Assembly (NCBI GenBank): GCA_023406985.1
Contig: JAEXTK010000219.1
Location: forward strand, 1-9,755
Direction of reading: 5' to 3'
Length of the DNA stretch: 9,755 bases
DNA from: Spirochaetota bacterium
GTDB lineage: Bacteria; Spirochaetota; Spirochaetia; Treponematales; Breznakiellaceae
Positions 1 to 6,967 of this stretch are shown here, one piece after another (positions within the stretch are counted from its first letter, which is position 1; each line of letters begins with the position of its first letter). The translations under genes and the position numbers were made by a program. The notes under the pieces are model-generated. The model was not told the DNA's origin. It searched no databases and saw only the letters and a program-made list of their open reading frames with translations.

Positions 1-1110
1 GCCCTGGCCATCGACCTCCAGTGGTTCGCGGCCGAGGACGAGGGGCGGACGGAGGAGCCGTCCGAGTACAAGATCCGCAAGGCGCGGGAAGAGGGCCGCG
101 TCGCCAAGAGCCAGGAACTCGTCGGCGCCCTCGTGCTCCTCATGCCCACGCTCGCCATCTTCTTCCTCGCGCCCTCCATGCTGCGGACCTCGGTGGAGAT
201 GGTCCGCTTCTACCTCGCCCGCTCGACCGAACTCGATCCCTCCAAGGACGCGATCGTCGCGCAGGCCTTCTTCAGCTATTTCGCGCGGCTCGCGCTGCCG
301 ATAGCCGCCGTGGCTATGGTCACGGCGATCTTCGCCAACGTGGTGCAGACGGGCTTCCTGTTCACGACGAAGCCCCTCGTCCCCAACTTCTCCAAGATCC
401 TGCCCCGTTTCGGCGCCTACTTCCGCCGTACGCTCTTCTCCGCCGAGGGGCTCTTCAACCTGGCCAAATCGGTCATCAAGATGGCGATCATCGGGATCGT
501 GGCCTACCTGGTCATCAGGTCGGAGATCGACCGGCTCGCGAACCTCCAGACGGCGGCCCTGTGGACCGGGGTGACGCTCGTATCGGGGCTCGTCATCCGG
601 CTCCTCATCATCTCCGCCCTCTTGCTCCTCGTGCTCTCGGTACCGGACTTCCTGTTCCAACGCTGGCAGTACCGCGAATCGCTCAAGATGACCAAGCAGG
701 AAGTCAAGGAAGAGCGGAAGATGTACGAGGGCGATCCGCTCATCAAGAGCCGCCTGCGCCAGAGGATGCGGGAGATCATGACCCGCAACATGGCGGCCAA
801 CGTGCCGAAGGCCGACGTCGTCATCACGAACCCGACCCACTTCGCGGTCGCCCTGGAGTGGAACCGCGCCTCCATGCAGGCCCCGATGGTGACGGCCAAG
901 GGCGCCGACGAGGTCGCGTTCCGCATCCGCCGCATCGCCGAGGAGAACGGCGTGCCCATCGTGGAGAACCGGCCGCTCGCGCGGGCCCTCTTCGCGGAGA
1001 CGGAAATAGGGGATATCATACCTGAACAGTATTATCAGGCTATTGCCGTGGTGCTGGCGCACGTGTACAAACTGAACGAGGCGCGCGGCAAGGCTGCGGC
1101 CGGGGCATGA
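1..1110 (+). CDS. flhB: Flagellar export switch protein FlhB (5' partial)
   Basis: FlhB is an inner-membrane part of the flagellar type III export gate. Its self-cleaving cytoplasmic domain switches export from rod/hook to filament substrates. The reading frame is open from base 1 to a TGA at 1108-1110, giving 369 visible residues. The first residues read DLQWFAAEDEGRTEEPSEYK, which resembles the very beginning of spirochaete FlhB, so only a few residues are probably missing upstream. Hydrophobic segments lie at about residues 40-62, 95-125, 155-176 and 190-218, the expected four helices. The autocleavage motif NPTH is intact at residues 277-280 (bases 829-840), with cleavage expected between Asn277 and Pro278. 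It is followed by the conserved FAVAL strand and a complete C-terminal domain. A GTG at 133 is an internal codon, not the start. flhA follows 14 bases downstream, consistent with co-transcription. Confidence 0.97.
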   Translation, partial: ALAIDLQWFAAEDEGRTEEPSEYKIRKAREEGRVAKSQELVGALVLLMPTLAIFFLAPSMLRTSVEMVRFYLARSTELDPSKDAIVAQAFFSYFARLALPIAAVAMVTAIFANVVQTGFLFTTKPLVPNFSKILPRFGAYFRRTLFSAEGLFNLAKSVIKMAIIGIVAYLVIRSEIDRLANLQTAALWTGVTLVSGLVIRLLIISALLLLVLSVPDFLFQRWQYRESLKMTKQEVKEERKMYEGDPLIKSRLRQRMREIMTRNMAANVPKADVVITNPTHFAVALEWNRASMQAPMVTAKGADEVAFRIRRIAEENGVPIVENRPLARALFAETEIGDIIPEQYYQAIAVVLAHVYKLNEARGKAAAGA

Positions 1111-1124
1111 GGAGCTAGCAGGGC

Positions 1125-3215
1125 ATGGCGGACGCGAGAAGGGTACTGGCCGACAACTTCCTCAAGGATCGAAGCGACCTCTTCGTCGCGGTCGGCGTGG
1201 TCTCGGTCGTGCTCATGCTCATCATTCCCATACCGACCGTCCTCCTCGACGCCCTCATGGCGCTCAACCTCGTGTTCGCGCTCATGATCCTCCTCATCGT
1301 CCTGTATACGCGCAAGGCTACCGACTTCAACGTCTTTCCGACGGTCTTGCTGGTGAGCACGGTCTTCAGCCTGGCCCTCAACGTCTCGTCCACGCGGCTC
1401 ATCCTTTCCAAAGGCACCCATTTCGATGGCCGCATGATCCGCGCCTTCTCTACGTTCGTCGTCGGTTCGGGCGGTTCCGAAGGCCTCGTGATCGGCTTCG
1501 TGATCTTCATCGTCATCATCGCGGTCCAGGCGATGGTCATCACCAAGGGCGCCACCCGCGTCGCCGAGGTCGCGGCCCGCTTCGCCCTGGACGCCCTGCC
1601 GGGCAAGCAGATGGCCATCGAGGCCGAGTACAATTCGGGCGCCATCACCGAGGAGGAAGCGTTCAAGCGCAAGAACGACCTCCAGCGCGAAGTCGACTTC
1701 TACGGCGCGATGGACGGTTCCAGCAAATTCGTCTCGGGCAACGTCAAGGTCGGCATCTTCATCACGGTGATCAACCTCCTCGGCGGGATCATCATCGGCA
1801 TGTCCATCCACGGGGAGGGCTTCGGCATCGCCCTCTCCACGTACACCGCGCTCACCATCGGCGACGGCCTGCTCTCCCAGTTCCCCGCCCTCCTCGTGTC
1901 GGTGGCCACGGGCATCATCGTCACCCGTTCGGTGTCCGACGGCACCTTCGGCTCCGATATCTCCATCCAGTTCTCCCGCGACGCGCGCATCTACTGGATC
2001 GCCGCGGCGGTCCTCGGCGCGTTCGCGATCCTGCCCGGATTCCCCTGGTACGTGCTCATCCCGCTTTCGGTCGTCATGGGCGTCATGGCCTACCGGCTCG
2101 GCAGGAAAGAAGTGAAGGACGCGGAGTCGGTCAAGCTCAAGGCGTCCCAGGCGAAAAAGGCCCAGGAGGAGCCGGCGGAGATGTCGCCGGTGGTACCCCT
2201 GGATCCCCTGTCCCTGGAACTCGGCTACGGCCTCATCCCCCTCGTGGACCGGGACAAGGGAGCGGAACTCCTGGAGCGCGTGACGCGCATCCGGCGGGAA
2301 TCGGCCCTCGACCTCGGCCTCGTGGTGCCCCGCATCCGCATCATCGACAACATGCGGCTCGAGCCCTCGGAATACTGCTTCAAGATCAAGGGCGTCGACG
2401 TCGGGCGCGGCAAGATCCGCCTGGGCTATTACCTCTGCATCAATCCGGGCGGCGTCAAGGACGACCTCCCGGGGGAAAAGACGCGCGATCCGGCGTTCGG
2501 GCTGCCCGCGCTCTGGATCAGCGAGGATAAACGGGAACAGGCGGAGCGCGCGGGCTATACGGTGGTGGATCCGCCTTCCATCATCGCCACGCACCTCACC
2601 GAGATCATCAAGCGCCACGCCGCGGAGATCCTCGGGCGGCAGGAGACGCAGGGCATCCTGGAGACCCTCAAGAAGGAGTATCCGGCGGTGGTGGACGAGG
2701 TGCAGAAGCTCCTCTCCGTCGGCGAGATCCAGAAATCGCTCCAGGCCCTCCTGCGCGAACAGGTCTCCATCCGGAACATGGTCGCCATCCTGGAAGCCTT
2801 GGCCGACTACGCTCCGGTGACCAAGGACTCCGCTTTCCTCGCGGAGAAGGCGCGGCAGGCGCTCGGGAGGCAGCTTTGCCTCCAATACGCGGACGAGGAG
2901 CGCGTGCTCAGGGTGCTCACCGTCGAGCAGGCCCTGGAGCAGAAGATCGTGGATAGCCGCGTGGAGACGGCGGGCGGCGCGATCGCGGCCTTGGAACCGA
3001 CCCTGCAGCGGTCCTGGATCAAGGCCCTCTCCCGCTCGATCCAGGCGGTGCAGGAGCACGGGTGGATTCCCGTGGTGCTCTGTTCCGAGGCGGCGCGGTC
3101 GCTCATCAAATCGAGTTCGGAACGCGAGCTTCCGGATCTCGTGGTGCTCTCGGTTCCGGAGATCGTGGCGGATATAACCGTGGAAGCGGTCGGCGAAATA
3201 CGGCTTGAAGGCTAG
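1125..3215 (+). CDS. flhA: Flagellar export gate protein FlhA
   Basis: FlhA is the large export-gate protein. Its membrane half takes part in proton-driven export and its cytoplasmic half docks chaperone-substrate complexes. At 696 residues it has normal family length. The ATG at 1125 follows TGAGGAG (1108-1114), a ribosome site that includes the flhB stop codon. About eight hydrophobic segments fill residues 20-330. The FHIPEP-family loop is clear: LDALPGKQMAIEAE (residues 155-168), then FYGAMDGSSKFVSGN (192-206). Next come TIGDGLL (244-250) and GIIVTR. The C-terminal half has the usual GRQETQGILETLKKEYP region. By alignment from memory with Salmonella FlhA, the charged cluster R147/R154/D158/K203/D249 is kept as R145/R152/D156/K201/D247, but D208 is replaced by Asn206 (codon 1740-1742). 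The gene lies between flhB and flhF, the usual spirochaete order. Confidence 0.98.
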   Translation: MADARRVLADNFLKDRSDLFVAVGVVSVVLMLIIPIPTVLLDALMALNLVFALMILLIVLYTRKATDFNVFPTVLLVSTVFSLALNVSSTRLILSKGTHFDGRMIRAFSTFVVGSGGSEGLVIGFVIFIVIIAVQAMVITKGATRVAEVAARFALDALPGKQMAIEAEYNSGAITEEEAFKRKNDLQREVDFYGAMDGSSKFVSGNVKVGIFITVINLLGGIIIGMSIHGEGFGIALSTYTALTIGDGLLSQFPALLVSVATGIIVTRSVSDGTFGSDISIQFSRDARIYWIAAAVLGAFAILPGFPWYVLIPLSVVMGVMAYRLGRKEVKDAESVKLKASQAKKAQEEPAEMSPVVPLDPLSLELGYGLIPLVDRDKGAELLERVTRIRRESALDLGLVVPRIRIIDNMRLEPSEYCFKIKGVDVGRGKIRLGYYLCINPGGVKDDLPGEKTRDPAFGLPALWISEDKREQAERAGYTVVDPPSIIATHLTEIIKRHAAEILGRQETQGILETLKKEYPAVVDEVQKLLSVGEIQKSLQALLREQVSIRNMVAILEALADYAPVTKDSAFLAEKARQALGRQLCLQYADEERVLRVLTVEQALEQKIVDSRVETAGGAIAALEPTLQRSWIKALSRSIQAVQEHGWIPVVLCSEAARSLIKSSSERELPDLVVLSVPEIVADITVEAVGEIRLEG

Positions 3216-3235
3216 AACATCGGAAAGGAACGGAC

Positions 3236-4450
3236 ATGGAATATTTCACCGAGCAAGCGCCCACCTATTCCGAATGTATGCGGAAGATCCGCTCGAAATA
3301 CGGCGACGGCGCCAAGGTGCTCATGCAGCGATCGGTCCGCGTCGGCGGGGTGCTGGGTTTGTTCGCCAAGGACGGCGTGGAGATGTCGGGCGTAGTCGGC
3401 GCCGAGCCGACCCGCTACGGCTTGGAAGGCGCGAAGGCGCCGCGCAAAGCTCCCGACCTGGAGGAGGAGAAGCGCAAGATCCTCGCCAACCTCAACAAGG
3501 GCGACCCGACCCTGCAGCTCGTGCTCAGCGAGGTCCGCGGCCTCAAGGAGAAGCTGGAGACCTCGGCCGCCCGCGGCGGGGAGGACCACCCGACCGTGGC
3601 CAAGATCGCCGAGCTCCTCTCGCGGAACGATTTCTCGCCTTCCTTCGCCCAGGGCATCGAAGAGCGGATCAAGAAGGAATTCTCGCTGGACGCCCTGGAC
3701 GACTTCGAGACCGTGCAGGACCGGGTCGTGGACTGGATCGGCGAAAGCGTGAAGCTCTACAAGGACGACGGCTTCCAGGCGCGTCCCCGCGTCATGGTGC
3801 TCGTGGGGCCGACCGGAGTCGGTAAGACCACCACCATCGCCAAGCTGGCGGCCGCGTACGGGCTCGGCGGCGCGGGTTCGCGGCCCCTCTCGGTGCGGAT
3901 GATCACCATCGACAACTACCGCATCGCCGCGCGGCAGCAGATAGAGACCTACGGCAACATCATGGGCATCCCGGTCTCCTGCGTGGAGACCTACGACGAC
4001 CTCCGCAAGACCATCGCGCTCTACGCCCAGGACGTTGACCTCATCCTCGTGGACACCATCGGCAAGAGCCCGCGCGACGTCGTCAAGCTCGCGGAGATGA
4101 AGCAGCTCCTGGAGGCCTGCGGATCGTCCGCGGACGTCCACCTCGCCCTCGCGGCCACCACGAAGTCGAGCGACATGCGGGAGATCCTGCAGCAGTTCGA
4201 GCCCTTCGGCTACCGGTCGGTCATCGTCACCAAGCTCGACGAGACGATCCGCGTCGGCAACGTGGTGAGCGCTCTGACCGAGCGCGGCAAGTGCGTCTCC
4301 TACATCACCGACGGCCAGCGGGTGCCGCAGGACATCGCGCGCGCCTCCGTGGTCCGCTTCCTCATCAATCTCGAAGGATTCCGCGTAGACAGGCGCCGCG
4401 TGGACGAGCGCTTCCCCCAGCCCAGTTCCGGCGATATACAGTGGAGATGA
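3236..4450 (+). CDS. flhF: Flagellar positioning GTPase FlhF
   Basis: FlhF is an SRP-family GTPase that marks the site of flagellar assembly and recruits early basal-body parts at the cytoplasmic membrane. The 404 residues comprise an N-terminal B domain with an opening typical of FlhF (MEYFTEQAPTYSECMRKIR), a linker and N-domain at roughly 70-180, and a G domain from about 185. The P-loop is GPTGVGKTT (191-199, Lys197). The G2-like element is TIDNYRIAA, G3 is DTIGKS (273-278) and G4 is TKLDE (332-336). G3 differs from the usual DTAGR of SRP GTPases. The ATG at 3236 has a good GGAAAGGA ribosome site at 3222-3229, 20 bases after flhA. The gene ends two bases before the preferred flhG start, and flhG's ribosome site lies inside the last flhF codons. 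This suggests translational coupling of a GTPase and its partner ATPase. Confidence 0.97.
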   Translation: MEYFTEQAPTYSECMRKIRSKYGDGAKVLMQRSVRVGGVLGLFAKDGVEMSGVVGAEPTRYGLEGAKAPRKAPDLEEEKRKILANLNKGDPTLQLVLSEVRGLKEKLETSAARGGEDHPTVAKIAELLSRNDFSPSFAQGIEERIKKEFSLDALDDFETVQDRVVDWIGESVKLYKDDGFQARPRVMVLVGPTGVGKTTTIAKLAAAYGLGGAGSRPLSVRMITIDNYRIAARQQIETYGNIMGIPVSCVETYDDLRKTIALYAQDVDLILVDTIGKSPRDVVKLAEMKQLLEACGSSADVHLALAATTKSSDMREILQQFEPFGYRSVIVTKLDETIRVGNVVSALTERGKCVSYITDGQRVPQDIARASVVRFLINLEGFRVDRRRVDERFPQPSSGDIQWR

Positions 4451-4452
4451 AC

Positions 4453-5340
4453 ATGGAAGACCAAGCCCAGCAGCTTCGCGAACTCATGCGCAGCAAGGTC
4501 GCGCCGACGAACGGCGACGGAAGGAAGAAGACCAGGATCATCACGGTCGCGAGCGGGAAGGGGGGCGTCGGGAAGACGAACGTCTCCGTGAACATGGCCT
4601 TGGCCTACGCCCGCCTGGGGAAGAAGGTCATCGTCATGGACGCCGATCTCGGACTCGCGAACGTGAACGTCATGCTCAACATGATCCCGAAATTCAATCT
4701 CTATCACGTCATCCGCAAGCAGAAGACGATGAAGGAGATCATCCTGGATACCGAATACGGCATCCAGATCGTGGCGGGAGCCTCGGGTTTCTCCAAGATC
4801 GCGAACCTCTCCGAGGACGAGCGGCAGAACTTCATCGACGAGCTCTATGCCCTGTCGAGCGCGGATATCGTCATCATCGATACGAGCGCGGGCGTCTCCA
4901 ACAACGTGCTCGCCTTCGTGGCCGCGGCCGACGACGCGGTGATCATCACCACCCCGGAACCGACCGCGATCACCGACGCCTACGGCATCATCAAGATCAT
5001 CGCGACGGAGATCGACAACCTCAACATGGGCCTCAAGCTCGTCGTCAACCGGGTGAAGAGCGTCGCGGAGGCCAAGAAGGTCGCGGACCGGATGATCAAC
5101 ATCGCCGGCCAGTTCCTCAACCTCAAGGTGGACTACCTCGGGTTCATCTACGATGACCCGGTGGTACAGCAGGCGGTCCTCCGCCAGAAACCCTTCCTCG
5201 TCTTGGACCCCAAGAGCAAGGCGGCGCAATGCGTCCAGCATATCGTCGGACGGATGGAACGGAGCGACGTACGCGACGGCGGCGGCATCGGCAACCTCAT
5301 CAGGAGACTGTTCGGCCGCGAGGAGCGGCCCCTCGGATGA
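4453..5340 (+). CDS. flhG: Flagellar number regulator FlhG (MinD-like ATPase)
   Basis: FlhG (also FleN, YlxH) is a MinD/ParA-type ATPase that limits flagellar number and stimulates FlhF GTPase activity. From the ATG at 4453 it has 295 residues. This start is preferred over the ATG at 4447 because GGAG (4443-4446) lies six bases ahead of 4453 but directly abuts 4447. The frame also stays open upstream to 4291, but that stretch overlaps flhF and looks unlike FlhG. Residues 3-9 are DQAQQLR, matching the DQAxxLR element that activates FlhF in other bacteria. The deviant Walker A is GKGGVGKT (35-42). The A' region is VMDADLGLAN (61-70) and Walker B/switch is IDTSAG (142-147). The tail IGNLIRRLFGR is amphipathic and could be a MinD-like membrane-binding helix. 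A 103-bp gap follows, the largest in the window. Confidence 0.96.
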   Translation: MEDQAQQLRELMRSKVAPTNGDGRKKTRIITVASGKGGVGKTNVSVNMALAYARLGKKVIVMDADLGLANVNVMLNMIPKFNLYHVIRKQKTMKEIILDTEYGIQIVAGASGFSKIANLSEDERQNFIDELYALSSADIVIIDTSAGVSNNVLAFVAAADDAVIITTPEPTAITDAYGIIKIIATEIDNLNMGLKLVVNRVKSVAEAKKVADRMINIAGQFLNLKVDYLGFIYDDPVVQQAVLRQKPFLVLDPKSKAAQCVQHIVGRMERSDVRDGGGIGNLIRRLFGREERPLG

Positions 5341-5344
5341 GAGG

Positions 5345-5373
5345 TCGAGAGGCCTCCGGTCGAAGGCCCTCGA
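5345..5373 (+). other. Possible RNA hairpin after flhG
   Basis: TCGAG (5345-5349) and GGCCT (5351-5355) can pair with AGGCC (5364-5368) and CTCGA (5369-5373). This makes a ten-pair stem with one bulged A (5350) and an eight-base loop. It starts five bases after the flhG stop codon. No T-rich run follows, so it does not look like a standard intrinsic terminator. It could protect the 3' end of the upstream mRNA or cause partial attenuation. An alternative stem, CGAGC (5371-5375) with GCTCG (5383-5387), competes for bases 5371-5373. Confidence 0.35.
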
Positions 5374-5380
5374 GCAGGCC
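5345..5380 (+). repeat. Three imperfect TCGA(n)AGGCC direct repeats upstream of a putative promoter
   Basis: In the gap after flhG the sequence reads TCGAGAGGCC (5345-5354), TCGAAGGCC (5360-5368) and TCGAGCAGGCC (5370-5380). The first two are preceded by GG, giving GGTCGAGAGGCC and GGTCGAAGGCC 15 bases apart. The cluster ends 13 bases before a possible -35 element, so it could bind a regulator, but GC-rich DNA produces such matches by chance. The same bases can also form a hairpin. Confidence 0.35.
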
Positions 5381-5393
5381 GCGCTCGTTATCC

Positions 5394-5422
5394 TTGACGG
5401 GCCGCGGACTATGCCCTAGGCT
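5394..5422 (+). promoter_or_regulatory. Putative sigma-70-type internal promoter
   Basis: TTGACG (5394-5399) matches the -35 consensus at five of six positions. Exactly 17 bases separate it from TAGGCT (5417-5422), a -10 of the kind often seen in GC-rich bacteria (T, A and final T match the consensus). The expected start of transcription is near 5429, leaving a leader of about 15 bases that contains GGGGGCGGGA before the TTG start at 5444. It would drive the membrane protein gene, fliA and fapA separately from the export-gate genes. This is inference from sequence only. Confidence 0.5.
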
Positions 5423-5443
5423 TAGCGTGGGGGCGGGAACATC

Positions 5444-6166
5444 TTGTTCGATATGAAGTTGGGCTTCGTGGCCGCGGGATCGGCCTTCTTACTTTCCGTA
5501 TTGGTCGGCCTCGTGAGCGGTGCCGGCTTCCTCGCGGTGATCGTCCGCGCCGTCTTCTTCGCCGCCCTGTTCTTCGGCCTCTTCTTCGGAGGCCGCGTTC
5601 TCGTCTCGCGATTCCTTCCCGAACTGGTCGGCCAGAGCGGCGAGGAGAGCCCGGAATCGGAGGAGGGGCTCGGGTCGCGGATCGACGTCGTCGTGGGAGA
5701 CGAGGAAGCGGGAATCGTAGCCGCTGCAGGGGATCCGGGCGACCGGATCAGGGCGCGGGCGGACGCGGAGGCCGAGGAGGCCGAGGAGATCGAGGCCTTC
5801 ATGCCGAACGATTTCGCTGCCGAGAAGGCCGATGCCGCGGAAAGCGCGGGCCTGGACCTGGGGAGCGAAGGTCGGTATACTGAAACCCAGAACGCGACCG
5901 GCGCCTTCGGCCCTCCGAGGGGAAAGAGGGCCGAACCGGCATTGCCTCCGGGGCTCATAGACGACGTGGACGTGTTGCCGGATCTCGACAGCATGTCCGA
6001 TTCTTTCGTCTCGCCCCTCATGGAGGACGCGACCGAAGGAAGTTCGGGCGAACCGGCGTCGAGGTCCTACTCGGCGCCGCGCGCCGCGGAGACCGGAGGC
6101 GACTTCGATCCGAGGGAAATGGCGGCCGCGATACAAACGATTTTGAAAAGGGACCAGAAAGGATAG
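5444..6166 (+). CDS. Uncharacterised two-helix acidic membrane protein between flhG and fliA
   Basis: I cannot assign a function. The frame gives 240 residues from a TTG at 5444, or 237 from the ATG at 5453. The TTG is preferred because the G-rich ribosome-site candidate (GGCGGGA, about 5432-5438) sits five bases ahead of it but is too far from the ATG. Residues 7-26 and 29-53 are strongly hydrophobic and look like a helical hairpin near the N-terminus. The rest (about 60-220) is low in hydrophobics and rich in Glu, Asp, Ala and Gly. It includes an EAEEAEEIEA stretch (residues 109-118) encoded by a tandem GAGGCCGAG repeat at 5768-5785. The last residues, REMAAAIQTILKRDQKG, look like a conserved helix. 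The gene ends three bases before fliA, whose ribosome site AAAGGA lies in its last codons. Its place between flhG and fliA suggests a flagellar role, perhaps membrane tethering. Confidence 0.85.
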   Translation: MFDMKLGFVAAGSAFLLSVLVGLVSGAGFLAVIVRAVFFAALFFGLFFGGRVLVSRFLPELVGQSGEESPESEEGLGSRIDVVVGDEEAGIVAAAGDPGDRIRARADAEAEEAEEIEAFMPNDFAAEKADAAESAGLDLGSEGRYTETQNATGAFGPPRGKRAEPALPPGLIDDVDVLPDLDSMSDSFVSPLMEDATEGSSGEPASRSYSAPRAAETGGDFDPREMAAAIQTILKRDQKG

Positions 6167-6169
6167 GGT

Positions 6170-6958
6170 ATGGGGAACGTCCTCCTGGAGCAAAAGACCG
6201 AAGAGGAACTCTGGGCCATCTATAGGCGAGGCCGCGATCCGCGGATCCGCGAGGCCTTCATCACGCAATACGCTCCCCTCGTGAAATACGTTGCGGGCAA
6301 GGTGGCCGTAGGCATGCCGAACAACGTGGAATTCGACGACCTCGTCGGCTTCGGCGTCTTCGGGCTCCTGGATGCCATCGACAAGTACGATCCGGACAAG
6401 AACGTCAAATTCAAGACCTACGCGGTCACCCGCATCCGCGGGGCCATCTTCGATGAGCTCCGGTCGATCGATTGGGTGCCCCGGTCCGTGCGGCAGAAGA
6501 CGCGGGAGATCGAGGAGGCCATCGGCGCGCTCGAGGCCCAGCTCGGCAGGACCGCCACGGACCAGGAGATCGCGGGGGCCCTCGGCGTCAGCGAGGACGA
6601 GTTCCTCAAGACCATGCTCAAGATCTCGGGCACCTCGGTGCTCTCGCTCAACGACGTGTGGTTCTCCAACGACGAGACCGAGCGGTTCTCCATCGGCGAG
6701 ACCATCGAGGCGCCTACGAGCCTCAATCCGGACGTCATCGTGGAGAAGGACGAGATCCGCCGCGTCATAGCCGAGGCCATCGACGAGCTCCCCGACAAGG
6801 AAAAGAAGGTCCTCGTCCTATACTACTACGAGGATCTCACGCTCAAGGAGATCGGCCAGGTGCTCGAAGTCACCGAGTCGCGCGTTTCCCAGCTCCATAC
6901 CAAGGCCATACTCCGCCTCCGCTCCAAGCTCACGAATATCCGAAAAGGGATCGTGTAG
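6170..6958 (+). CDS. fliA: Flagellar RNA polymerase sigma factor FliA/WhiG (sigma-28)
   Basis: This is a sigma-70-family factor of the FliA/WhiG group. It directs RNA polymerase to late flagellar promoters such as those of filament and chemotaxis genes. The 262-residue length is normal. Region 2 is clear: FDDLVGFGVFGLLDAIDKYD (residues 53-72), FKTYAVTRIRGAIFDELRS (residues 80-98) and DWVPRSVRQ. A region 3 helix-turn-helix contains LGRTATDQEIAGALGVS. Region 4 has LYYYEDLTLKEIGQVLEV followed by TESRVSQLHTKAILRLRSKL, the expected -35-binding helix-turn-helix. The ATG at 6170 is six bases after AAAGGA (6158-6163). No FlgM-like gene is visible nearby. fapA starts nine bases after the stop, with its ribosome site overlapping the stop codon, so fliA and fapA are probably translated from one message. 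Confidence 0.97.
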   Translation: MGNVLLEQKTEEELWAIYRRGRDPRIREAFITQYAPLVKYVAGKVAVGMPNNVEFDDLVGFGVFGLLDAIDKYDPDKNVKFKTYAVTRIRGAIFDELRSIDWVPRSVRQKTREIEEAIGALEAQLGRTATDQEIAGALGVSEDEFLKTMLKISGTSVLSLNDVWFSNDETERFSIGETIEAPTSLNPDVIVEKDEIRRVIAEAIDELPDKEKKVLVLYYYEDLTLKEIGQVLEVTESRVSQLHTKAILRLRSKLTNIRKGIV

Positions 6959-6967
6959 GAACGGGCG

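Noticed and set aside
21..1025. 334-residue plus-strand frame overlapping flhB
   Set aside because: Arg/Gly/Pro/His-rich out-of-frame translation of flhB, which has clear family motifs in frame 1.
1035..3059. 674-residue open frame on the minus strand opposite flhA
   Set aside because: It is a composition shadow: GC-rich third positions suppress stops in the opposite frame. The translation is a monotonous Asp/Arg/Glu/His-rich string without domain-like features, and flhA is unmistakable on the other strand.
4291..4452. Upstream extension of the flhG reading frame
   Set aside because: The extra residues are Arg/Pro-rich and overlap the conserved end of flhF. The start at 4453 has the proper ribosome site and gives a normal FlhG N-terminus with DQAQQLR.
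5345..5400. Rho-independent terminator after flhG
   Set aside because: The stem is good but no T-run follows (the next bases are GC-rich, then CGTTATCC), so a terminator call is not supported.
5153..5456. Short plus-strand frames across the end of flhG and the gap
   Set aside because: They overlap flhG out of frame, have Arg/Ser-rich translations and lack ribosome sites. I see no gene in 5341-5443.
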